From Nocardioides sp. T2.26MG-1 (GTDB lineage Bacteria; Actinomycetota; Actinomycetes; Propionibacteriales; Nocardioidaceae), in the NCBI RefSeq assembly GCF_950101795.1, contig NZ_CATNLZ010000001.1, forward strand, positions 441,382 through 505,381: 64,000 bases of DNA, read 5' to 3'. Of the stretch, positions 15,834-24,000 are shown piece after piece; position 1 is the stretch's first letter, and every line of letters starts with the position of its first letter. Below the pieces are notes generated by a model. It worked only from the letters and a program-made list of their open reading frames with translations, was not told the DNA's origin and made no database searches. The position numbers were made by a program, and so were the translations under genes.

Positions 15834-16612
15834 CCTACCGCCGGGTCGAGCAGGTGATGGGCCTGCCGATCAGCCTGGCGCTCCGCGGCCGGCACGCGGG
15901 CGGCCGACGGGCCGACGACGCCTGGGCGTCCGCGGTGATGTTCCTCCGGGGCGTCGACCGGGTGTTCAGCACCTACCGCGACGACTCCTACGTCTCCCGG
16001 CTCGGGCGTGGCGAGGTCGGCGTCGGCGACGGCCCGCCGGAGGTCGCCGAGGTCCTGGCCCTGGCCGACGCCGCACGCCTCGCGAGCGGTGGGGCTTTCG
16101 ACGTACGACGTACCGCCGCCGACGGCACGCCGGTGCTCGACACCGACGGCGTGGTGAAGGGCTGGGCCATCGAGCGCGCCGCACAGGCCTTCGACGACCT
16201 CCCGGACACCGACCTCTGCCTCTCCGGCGGCGGCGACCTGGTCTGCCGGGTCGCCGACCCGGACGGCGAGCCCTGGCGGATCGGGATCGAGGACCCGCGC
16301 CACCCCCAGCGCGTGCTGGCCGTGCTGCCGCTGGGCAACGGCGCGGTCGCGACGTCGGGCACGGCGCACCGCGGCCAGCACATCGTCGACGCGCGCACGG
16401 GCGCACCGCCTCGCGGCGTGGCCTCGGTGACCGTGGTCGCGAGCAACCTCACCTGGGCCGACATCGACGCGACGTCGGCGTTCGCGATGGGTCGCGACGC
16501 GCTCACCTGGCTGCGGTCGCGGCCGGGCCGGGCGGGGGTCGTGGTCTGGGCCGACGGCTCGACCGACACCTTCGCCACGCCGATGACGCGGGCCCGCGAC
16601 GCTAGCGTGTGA
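15830..16612 (+). CDS. apbE: FAD:protein FMN transferase (ApbE family)
   Basis: About 260 residues. ApbE signatures are visible: early DRVFSTYRDDSYVSRL, DTDGVVKGWAIERAA (the DxxGxxKG element), CLSGGGDL, TSGTAHRGQHIVD with the His, and the Mg-binding TWADIDATSAFAMG near the end. The enzyme transfers FMN from FAD to a Thr of a partner, here almost certainly the FMN-binding protein whose stop overlaps its GTG start. Unlike many ApbE proteins it shows no signal peptide or lipobox: the N-terminus (VTYRRVEQVMGLPISLALRG) begins directly with the domain. Flavinylation before export, or another export route, must be considered. Confidence 0.93.
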   Translation: MTYRRVEQVMGLPISLALRGRHAGGRRADDAWASAVMFLRGVDRVFSTYRDDSYVSRLGRGEVGVGDGPPEVAEVLALADAARLASGGAFDVRRTAADGTPVLDTDGVVKGWAIERAAQAFDDLPDTDLCLSGGGDLVCRVADPDGEPWRIGIEDPRHPQRVLAVLPLGNGAVATSGTAHRGQHIVDARTGAPPRGVASVTVVASNLTWADIDATSAFAMGRDALTWLRSRPGRAGVVVWADGSTDTFATPMTRARDASV

Positions 16613-16616
16613 CGGT

Positions 16617-16988
16617 GTGGAGACACCGCCCCTCGCACCGCGCGTGCTCGTGATCGGCCTGGACCCCTACCGGGTGCCGGGGCCGTGGGACCCGGCGCCG
16701 GTCGCCGCGGGGATCGAGGAGGGCCGGGCGCGGTTCGCCGAGCACGGCGTGGGTGCCGAGTTCTGCCTGGTCGGCCTCGACGGCAGCGACGACGTCCCGG
16801 CCGTCGTCACCGCGGCCCTGTCCTCGCGGCTGTGGGAGTGCGTGGTCGTCGGCGGCGGGGTGCGTGGCGACCTCGCATTGTTCGAGCAGGTGGTCAACCT
16901 CGTGCGTCGGCACGCCCCCGACGCTGCGATCGCGTTCAACTCCACCCCGGCGGACACCTTCGACGCAGCCGCGCGCTGGCTCGCCTGA
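16617..16988 (+). CDS. Conserved hypothetical protein
   Basis: A 123-residue soluble alpha/beta protein: APRVLVIGLDPYRVPGPWDP at the start, GAEFCLVGLDGSDD in the middle, then WECVVVGGGVRGD and a C-terminal helix. The pattern (strand-loop-strand with glycine-rich turns) suggests a small Rossmann-like or flavodoxin-like fold. I recognise no family and no catalytic residues are evident. It lies 4 nt after the ApbE gene on the same strand and so may be read with the flavin operon, although other genomes would be needed to show linkage. It converges on the XRE regulator 3 nt away. Confidence 0.75.
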   Translation: METPPLAPRVLVIGLDPYRVPGPWDPAPVAAGIEEGRARFAEHGVGAEFCLVGLDGSDDVPAVVTAALSSRLWECVVVGGGVRGDLALFEQVVNLVRRHAPDAAIAFNSTPADTFDAAARWLA

Positions 16989-16991
16989 CGG

Positions 16992-17843
16992 CTACCGTCC
17001 GGGCCGCTCCTCGGCGGCCTCCCGGGCGCTCGTCGCCGACAGCGTCCCGAGGAGCGCGAGCGCCTCGGCGCTGCGCGACCCCGGCTCGGCGTGGTAGACG
17101 ATCAGCTCCTGGCCGGGCGCCGACCGTACGTCGAACGCGCTGATCCGCAGCGTCAGGTCGCCCACCTCCGGGTGGTGGAACCGCTTGCTGGCCAGCCGCT
17201 GCCCCCGCGCCTCGTGCCGGCCCCACATCTCGACGAACGCCGGGCTGCGGCTGCTCAGCTGGGCGACGACCTCGCGGATCCTGAGGTCGTCCGGCGTGCG
17301 GCCCTCGAGCAGCCGCAGGCCGGCGACGGTGTACCTGGCGACCTGCTCCCAGTCGGGGTAGAACGTCCGCGCGCCCGGGTCGAGGAAGATCTTCAGCAGC
17401 AGGTTGGGGCCCTGCTCGAAGCCCTCGAACAGGGCGTAGGCCAACGGGTTGCCGGCGAGCACGTCGTAGGCCCGTCCCAGCACGATCGCCGGGGTGTCGG
17501 GCCACAGACCCATCAGCCGGAGCAGCTCGGGGTCGACCCGCTCGGGAGCCGCCGGCCTCGCCGGGCCCGGCGCCTGGCCGGCCAGCGCGTACAGGTGCTG
17601 CCGGGCGTCGTCGTCGAGCCGCAGCACCTGGCTCAGGGCCGCCAGGACCTGGGCCGACGGGTTCCGCTCGCGTCCCTGCTCGAGACGGACGTAGTAGTCG
17701 ACGCTCATCCCGGCCAGCGTCGCGACCTCCTCACGGCGCAGGCCGGGGACCCGGCGGACGCCGTACGTCGGGACACCCGCGGACTCGGGGCTGACCTGCG
17801 CGCGGCGGGCCCGCAGGTACTCACCCAGGGGACCGGTCGGCAT
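16992..17843 (-). CDS. XRE-family regulator with MmyB-like ligand-binding domain
   Basis: The protein has 283 residues. An N-terminal helix-turn-helix (LGEYLRARRAQVSP, then RRVPGLRREEVATLAGMSVDYYVRLEQGRERNPSAQVLAALSQVLRL) is followed by an MmyB-like PAS-type ligand domain (YDVLAGNPLAYALFEGF through FHHPEVGDLTLRISAFDV). This architecture is common in actinobacteria and is often divergent from an SDR that it represses, as here. The ATG at 17843 is supported by TAGACT seven bases upstream on the minus strand, indicating a leaderless transcript. The ligand is unknown, possibly a fatty acid by analogy with MmyR relatives. Confidence 0.92.
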   Translation of the reverse strand: MPTGPLGEYLRARRAQVSPESAGVPTYGVRRVPGLRREEVATLAGMSVDYYVRLEQGRERNPSAQVLAALSQVLRLDDDARQHLYALAGQAPGPARPAAPERVDPELLRLMGLWPDTPAIVLGRAYDVLAGNPLAYALFEGFEQGPNLLLKIFLDPGARTFYPDWEQVARYTVAGLRLLEGRTPDDLRIREVVAQLSSRSPAFVEMWGRHEARGQRLASKRFHHPEVGDLTLRISAFDVRSAPGQELIVYHAEPGSRSAEALALLGTLSATSAREAAEERPGR

Positions 17844-17944
17844 GCGTTCGAGTCTAGGAGCGGCACCGGGGTCGAGGGAGGGTGTGGCACTCCCAGGGAC
17901 GGCGCACCCTTCAGCGCCCGGGCCGAGCCGGTCAGGCTGGTGCC

Positions 17945-18643
17945 ATGTCCACGACAGGCACGTCCATGCAGGTGGCGCTGGTGATCGGCGCCGGTCCCGG
18001 TGTCGGCGCCTCGGTCGCCGACCGGTTCGCACGGGAGGGGTACGCCGTGGGCCTGGTCGCCCGCGACGAGGCCCGGCTCGGCCGGGCGGCGGACGACCTG
18101 GCCACGCGCACCGGAGCCCGCACGGCGACCTCCACGGCCGACGCCACGGACCCCGACCAGGTCCGCCGCGCGGTGGACTCGGTCGCCGCCGAGCTGGGAC
18201 CGCCCTCGGTGCTGTGCTTCAGCCCGATCCCCGACGTCGGGCTGATCAAGCCGGTCCTCGAGACCCGCGCCGAGGAGCTGATCGCGTCGCTCCGGCTCAA
18301 CGTCGCCGGTGCCGCGGCTGCGGTCGAGAGCGCGCTCCCCGCCATGCTCGCGGCCGGCCACGGGTCGCTGCTCTTCACCACCGGCAGCGCTGCGCTCACC
18401 CCCGATCCCGCCCGCGCGGCCAGCGCTGTCACCACGACCGCCGCGACGACGTACGTCGCCCTGCTGCGCCAGGCCCTGGACGGCACCGGGGTGCGGGTCG
18501 GGCACACGGTGATCGTGGGCCCGATCGACCGCGACCGGGACGACGCCCACCACCCCGACGACGTGGCGGCGGATCTCTGGGCGCACCACCGCGGCGACGC
18601 CGGGAGGTTCGCCAGCGTGCTGCGGCTGCCCCCACCCGGCTGA
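17945..18643 (+). CDS. SDR-fold protein lacking the canonical YxxxK catalytic motif
   Basis: A 232-residue Rossmann protein related to short-chain dehydrogenases. The cofactor motif is present as GAGPGVG at about residues 15-21 and LVARDEARL follows strand 2. Where other SDRs carry NNAG it has CFSPIPDVG. The active-site Ser is kept in TTGSAAL, but the Tyr-x-x-x-Lys pair is not visible: the region reads TTTAATTYVALLRQ. It may be a non-catalytic or altered SDR. It is divergent from the XRE regulator, 101 nt away, and is likely controlled by it. A canonical SDR follows after 64 nt. Confidence 0.85.
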   Translation: MSTTGTSMQVALVIGAGPGVGASVADRFAREGYAVGLVARDEARLGRAADDLATRTGARTATSTADATDPDQVRRAVDSVAAELGPPSVLCFSPIPDVGLIKPVLETRAEELIASLRLNVAGAAAAVESALPAMLAAGHGSLLFTTGSAALTPDPARAASAVTTTAATTYVALLRQALDGTGVRVGHTVIVGPIDRDRDDAHHPDDVAADLWAHHRGDAGRFASVLRLPPPG

Positions 18644-18707
18644 CCCGGCCACCACGACCCCACCACAGCGACGCGAGCGTGCGCCGCGTCCTGGAAGGAG
18701 CACCACG

Positions 18708-19469
18708 ATGCCGACCCTCACTCCCCACGCCTACGACCTGACCGGCAAGACCGCCGTCGTGACCGGCGCCGCGCGCGGCATCGGCCTCGCCACCGCGTCC
18801 CTGCTGCGGGAGCGCGGGGCGCGGGTCGTCGTCAGTGACCTGTCCGAGTCGGTCCGCGACCTGGCGGGCGGCGCCGGCGACGTCGCGGCGATCGTCGGCG
18901 ACGCCGCGGACGAGTCCACCGCCACCGCCACCATCGAGCTCGCGGTCGAGCGGTTCGGCGGCCTCGACATCCTGGTCAACAACGCGGGCCGCACCCTCAA
19001 CAAGCTCGTCACCGAGACGAGCGTCGAGGAGTTCGACGACATCCTCGCCACCAACGCGCGCGGGAGCTTCCTGCACGCCCGCGAGGCCTTCCGGGTGATG
19101 CAGGCCCGTGGGGGCGGGTCGATCGTCTCGGTCGCGTCGGTGTCGTCGGTCGTGGCGTTCGAGACCCAGACGGCGTACGCCGCCTCCAAGGGCGCCCTCG
19201 CTCAGATGACCAGGGTGCTCGCGATGGAGGGCGGCCCGCACGGCATCCGCAGCAACGCGGTGCTGCCCGGGGTGATCGACACCGACATCATGGACGGCGT
19301 CGTCGAGAACGGCCGGGAGATGCTCGCGAGCTTCGGCCCCGCGCACCCCATCGGTCGGATCGGCCGTCCCGAGGAGGTCGCCGAGGCGATCGCGTTCCTG
19401 GCCGCTCCGGCTTCGTCCTTCGTCACAGGAGCGCTGCTGGCCGTGGACGGGGGCTGGACCGCCCGCTGA
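18708..19469 (+). CDS. Short-chain dehydrogenase/reductase (FabG-like)
   Basis: A 253-residue classical SDR with TGAARGIG at about 20-27, an Asp after strand 2 (VVSDLSES) pointing to NAD preference, NNAG at about 90, SVASVSS, YAASK, and the C-terminal LAVDGGWTAR. The substrate is unknown. It follows the atypical SDR on the same strand with an AGGAGC ribosome site (CTGGAAGGAGCACCACG) and may share its transcript. It converges on the MarR gene 12 nt away. Confidence 0.92.
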   Translation: MPTLTPHAYDLTGKTAVVTGAARGIGLATASLLRERGARVVVSDLSESVRDLAGGAGDVAAIVGDAADESTATATIELAVERFGGLDILVNNAGRTLNKLVTETSVEEFDDILATNARGSFLHAREAFRVMQARGGGSIVSVASVSSVVAFETQTAYAASKGALAQMTRVLAMEGGPHGIRSNAVLPGVIDTDIMDGVVENGREMLASFGPAHPIGRIGRPEEVAEAIAFLAAPASSFVTGALLAVDGGWTAR

Positions 19470-19481
19470 GGGCTGGGAGCC

Positions 19482-19949
19482 TCAGGACTCCTGGGCCGCC
19501 CACCCCGCCGCCTCGACCCGGAGCGGGGAGTCGCCGACGACCGCCGCGAGGTCGCGCTCCAGCCGGGCCAGGCCGTCGGCGCCGAGCGTGCGCGCCCACT
19601 CATCGCGCAGCTCGTCGAAGATGGCCTCACCCTCGCGCATCAGGGCGTGGCCCCGATCGGTGACCCGCACCCGCTTGCGGCGCCGGTCGCTCGGGTCGAC
19701 CTCGGTGTCGACGTACCCGCGCTCGACCAGGGTGGCGATGGTCTTCGCCGCCGCCTGCTTGGACACCGACAGGCGCCGTCCCAGCTCGGAGGCACTGTCG
19801 GCGCCGGCGTCGATCGCGCGCATCGCGAACTCGAGGACCGGCCGGGCGTCGGGGTAACCGCGCACCTCGAGCTCGGCGACGACCGCCTCGACGAGCTTGC
19901 GGTAGCCCCCGAGCAGCAGCAGGGCGAGGTCGGCGCCGGACCGGGACAT
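19482..19949 (-). CDS. MarR-family transcriptional regulator
   Basis: About 155 residues. The winged helix-turn-helix is clear: SASELGRRLSVSKQAAAKTIATLVERGYVDTEVDPSDRRRKRVRVTDRG, including the DxRxxR-like wing. N- and C-terminal helices form the usual dimerisation domain. I chose the ATG at 19949; a GTG at 19958 is the alternative and neither has a good ribosome site. It is divergent from an alpha/beta hydrolase, and the 82-bp intergenic region holds two identical-arm palindromes, so it most likely represses both genes. Confidence 0.9.
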   Translation of the reverse strand: MSRSGADLALLLLGGYRKLVEAVVAELEVRGYPDARPVLEFAMRAIDAGADSASELGRRLSVSKQAAAKTIATLVERGYVDTEVDPSDRRRKRVRVTDRGHALMREGEAIFDELRDEWARTLGADGLARLERDLAAVVGDSPLRVEAAGWAAQES

Positions 19950-19967
19950 GGAGGGCACGGTACCGGC

Positions 19968-20014
19968 TTGCGAATCGACAACCTAGTTGTCTAGGGTTGG
20001 ACAACCACGTTGTC
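19968..20014 (+). promoter_or_regulatory. Hydrolase promoter with two GACAAC-N3-GTTGTC MarR operators
   Basis: Two 15-bp palindromes with identical 6-bp arms lie at 19977-19991 (spacer CTA) and 20000-20014 (spacer CAC), 23 bp centre to centre. A plausible promoter for the hydrolase is TTGCGA (19968-19973), 18 bp, TAGGGT (19992-19997). The first operator fills the spacer and the second lies just downstream of the -10, an ideal repression geometry. The minus strand carries TAGGTT inside the first site, a possible -10 for marR. A CGGAGG ribosome site follows at 20021-20026. Confidence 0.75.
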
Positions 20015-20031
20015 GATATCCGGAGGCTCGC

Positions 20032-20916
20032 ATGCCCGTTCCCGCCACCATCCCCGAGGTCGAGCACCACCGGTTCGCGACCGAGGGCACCGAGCTGCAC
20101 TACGTCTCGGCCGGCACCACCGGCAGCCCGGTCCTGCTGGTGCACGGCTTCCCCGAGAGCTGGTGGGCCTTCCACCGGTTGATCCCGCTGCTCGCAGCCC
20201 ATCACCGGGTCTTCGCCGTCGACCTGCGCGGGTTCGGGGACTCGGCCGTCGCCGACGAGTCGTTCGACAGCGCCACCGCCGCCGACGACCTCCGTGAGCT
20301 GATCGACCACCTCGGCGTCGGCCCCGTCCACCTGACCGGCCAGGACATCAGCGGCGGGGCCGTCCTCCGGCTGGCCGCCGCGCACCCCGAGCTGGTCCGC
20401 AGCCTCACCGCGATCGAGATGGGCCTGGCCGGGTTCGGGCTCGAGGCCTTCGCCGACGTCACCCACGGCGGGTCGTGGCACATCGGCGTGCTCGCCGACC
20501 CGACCGCCGCGGCGATCCTGCTGCCGGGCCGCGAGCGCGAGCTGCTCGGCGACTGGGCGTTCCCGTCGATGACGGCCGACACGACCGCCGTCGGCCCGCG
20601 GGACATCGACGAGCTCTCCCGCACCTACGCGCGTCCTGGTGGCTGGCTCGGCGCCGGCGGCCTCTACCGGTCGATGCTGACCGAGGGGGCGGCGCTTCGG
20701 TCGCTGGCCGCCACCAGACCGCTGGCGATGCCGGTCCTCGCCGTCGGTGGGGGCGGCGGTCCCTTCACCGCCGAGACGCTCTCCCAGGTCAGCAGCCGCC
20801 CGGTCAGGTCGGTGCAGCTCGCCGGGGTCGGGCACTACGTGGCGCTCGAGGCCCCCGAGGCGCTCGCCGCGGCGCTGCTGGAGTTCTTCGCCCGGGTGCC
20901 GGCCGACGTCTCCTGA
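20032..20916 (+). CDS. Alpha/beta hydrolase, epoxide hydrolase/haloalkane dehalogenase type
   Basis: A 294-residue protein. HGFPESWWAFHRL (the HGxP oxyanion motif) is at about 38-50. The nucleophile position reads GQDISGG, an Asp nucleophile as in epoxide hydrolases and dehalogenases rather than Ser, near residue 104. The catalytic His is in GVGHYVALEAP near 270. These enzymes form an ester intermediate on the Asp and release a diol or alcohol. The ATG has CGGAGG upstream. Divergent marR with twin operators suggests induction by an aromatic or other toxic compound; the natural substrate is unknown. Confidence 0.9.
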   Translation: MPVPATIPEVEHHRFATEGTELHYVSAGTTGSPVLLVHGFPESWWAFHRLIPLLAAHHRVFAVDLRGFGDSAVADESFDSATAADDLRELIDHLGVGPVHLTGQDISGGAVLRLAAAHPELVRSLTAIEMGLAGFGLEAFADVTHGGSWHIGVLADPTAAAILLPGRERELLGDWAFPSMTADTTAVGPRDIDELSRTYARPGGWLGAGGLYRSMLTEGAALRSLAATRPLAMPVLAVGGGGGPFTAETLSQVSSRPVRSVQLAGVGHYVALEAPEALAAALLEFFARVPADVS

Positions 20917-20976
20917 GCGTCGCCCACCGGGATCCCCGCGACGCAGGTATGGACGGGTCACCGCCCGTTCACCTTG

Positions 20977-20995
20977 ACCCGCGAGACTCGCGGGT
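20977..20995 (+). terminator. Hairpin between the hydrolase and the Pls/PosA gene
   Basis: ACCCGCGAG and CTCGCGGGT form perfect 9-bp arms around a single A. No T-run follows, as is usual in high-GC actinobacteria. It sits 61 nt after the hydrolase stop and 52 nt before the next start, so it could terminate the hydrolase transcript. A second small palindrome, GTCACC-N4-GGTGAC, overlaps the start of the next gene. Confidence 0.45.
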
Positions 20996-21046
20996 TGTGA
21001 CCACCGGACCGAATCGAGCACCGACCCCCCGACGGGTCACCTGCCG

Positions 21047-24000
21047 GTGACGCTGCTCCGATCCGACCGCGCGACGCCACCGCGCACCCTGGTCGACGTG
21101 TTCCGCGACACCCAGGAGGCGCACCCCGACGCGCCGGCCCTCGACAACGGCGCCGAGGTCCTCACCTACACCGAGCTCGGCGACGCGGCCGAGGCCGTGG
21201 CCGCCGCCCTGCACCAGCTGGGGATCGGCCCCGACGACCGGGTCGGGGTACGCCTCAGCTCGGGCACCGTCGAGCTGTACGTCGCGATCCTCGGCATCCT
21301 GGTCGCGGGCGCGGCGTACGTGCCGGTCGACGCCGACGACCCCGACGAGCGGGCGCGCACGGTGTTCGGCGAGGCCGGCGTCGCAGCCGTCATCGGGGAG
21401 GCGGTCACGATCGCCACCCACGGGGCCCCGAGACCCCCGATCGAGCACGACGGCCCCACGCCGGACGACGACGCCTGGGTGATCTTCACCTCCGGGTCGA
21501 CCGGGACCCCCAAGGGCGTCGCGGCGACCCACCGCTCCGCGGCCGCCCTCGTCGACGCCGAGGCCCGGCTGTTCCTGCAGGAGCGCCCGATCGGACCCGG
21601 CGACCGGGTGATGGCCGGGCTGTCGGTGGCGTTCGACGCCTCCTGCGAGGAGATCTGGCTGGCCTGGCGGCACGGGGCGTGCCTGGTGCCGGCACCGCGG
21701 TCGCTGGTGCGGTCCGGCATGGACCTCGGGCCCTGGCTGGTCGCCAACGACATCACGGTGGTGTCCACGGTGCCGACCCTCGTGCTGCTCTGGCCGGTCG
21801 AGGCGCTCACCGAGGTCCGGCTGCTCATCCTGGGCGGTGAGGCCTGCCCGCCGGAGATCGGCACCCGGTTCGCGACGCCCGAGCGGGAGGTCTGGAACAC
21901 CTACGGACCCACCGAGGCGACGGTGGTCTCGTGCGGTGCCCGGCTCACCGGCGGGTCGCCGGTGCGGATCGGCCTGCCGCTGGACGGCTGGGACCTCGCC
22001 GTCGTCGACCAGCACGGCGCACCCGTCGCGCCGGGTGGGACGGGCGAGCTGATCATCGGCGGCATCGGGCTGGCCCGCTACCTGGACCCCGAGAAGGACG
22101 CCGAGAAGTTCGCGCCGATGCCGAGCCTCGACTGGGAGCGCGCCTACCGCAGCGGCGACCTCGTGCGGCACGAGGACGAGGGCCTGGTCTTCGTGGGCCG
22201 GGCCGACGACCAGGTCAAGATCGGTGGCCGGCGCATCGAGCTCGGCGAGATCGACAACACGCTCCTCGCCCTGCCGGGCGTGACCGGTGCGGCGACCGCC
22301 GTACGTACGACGAGCGCCGGCAACCGGCTGCTGGTCGGCTACGTGGCCGTCACCGAGGCCTTCGACCCCGTGCGGGCGATGGAGCAGCTGCGCCGCACGA
22401 TGCCGGCGGCGCTGGTCCCCCGGCTCGCGCGGGTCGACGACCTGCCGACGAAGACCTCGGGGAAGATCGACCGCGACGCGCTGCCGTGGCCCGTGCCCGG
22501 CAGAGAGGCCGCGGCCCCGGCGGGGCGGGTGCTCGAGGGCACCGCCGCCTGGCTGCAGGAGCTGTGGGGCGAGATCCTCGGCGCCGAGGCCGGCCGCAGC
22601 ACCGACGACTTCTTCGACCTCGGCGGCGGCAGCCTCACCGCGGCCCAGCTCGTCGGCCGGCTGCGCAGCCGGTTCCCCGACACGACCGTGGCCGACGTCT
22701 ACGAGCACCCCACCCTCGACGGCCTCGCCGCCGCCCTCGACGCGATGTCGACGGCGCCGACATCGACCGCGAACCGCCCGGTCCGGCCGGTGCCGGGCAA
22801 GACCCAGGCCGGGCAGGTGCTGGCGAACGTCGCGCTGCGCACGGTGACCGGGCTGCGGTGGCTGACGTGGACGGCCGCCGGCACCAACGTGGCGTCGCGC
22901 GGCCTCGACCTCGCGTGGCTGCCCACGACCTCGTGGTGGTGGGTCGTGCTCGGCTGGCTGCTGCTGGTGACCCCACCCGGGCGGATGGCGCTGACGGTCC
23001 TCGGCGCCCGCCTGCTGCTGCGCGGCATCGCGCCCGGCGAGTACCCCCGCGGCGGCCGGGTGCACCTCCGGCTGTGGCTCGCCGAACGGCTCGCCGACGA
23101 GATGGGCGCGGCCAACCTGGCCGGCGCGGCGTGGCTGCGCACCTACGCCCGGGCACTCGGCGCCAGCGTCGGCCAGCACGTCGACCTCCACTCCATCCCG
23201 CCCGTCACCGGGATGCTCCGGCTCGGCACCGCCTCCTCGATCGAGCCGGAGGTCGACCTGCGCGGCCACTGGCTCGACGGCGATGTGCTGCACCTCGGCG
23301 CGATCGAGGTGGGTGCCGGCGCCCGGATCGGGGCCCGCAGCATGCTCGCGCCCGGCGCCCGGGTCGGGGAGCGCGCCGAGGTGGCCCCGGGGTCGGCCGT
23401 CTTCGGCGCGGTGCCGGACGCCGAGGCGTGGTCGGGTGCGCCCGCGACGTACGCCGGTCCCGCTCGTGGCCCGTGGGAGGACGCCCCGCCCAACCGCCCC
23501 GTCTGGATCCTGGGGTACGCCGCGATCGCCGGGCTGATCTCGGTCCTGCCGCTCCTGGCGCTCCTCGTCGGCACCGCGGCCACCCCCCCCGGGCTGCGCG
23601 ACACCACCTCGCTGGGCGACGCGGCGGGGGCGGCGCTCGTGCGACTGCCCCTGCTGGTGCTGCTGGCCGCGGCCTGCCTGCTGGTCTCGGTCTGGGCGCT
23701 GGTGCGCCTGCTGTCCCTCGGCCTCGACGAGGGGCACTACCCCGTGCACGGGCTGCGCGCCTGGCAGGCATGGTCGATCCTGCGGGTGCTGGACGAGTCG
23801 CGCACCTGGCTGTTCCCGCTCTACTCCAGCTGCCTCACCCCCACCTGGCTTCGAGCCCTCGGCGCCCGCGTCGGCAAGGACACCGAGGCCTCCACGGTCC
23901 TGCTGATCCCCAAGCTGACCTCGGTCGGCGACGGCGCCTTCCTCGCCGACGACACCCTGCTCGGCGGCTACGAGCTCGGCGGTGGCTGGCTGCGCATCGG

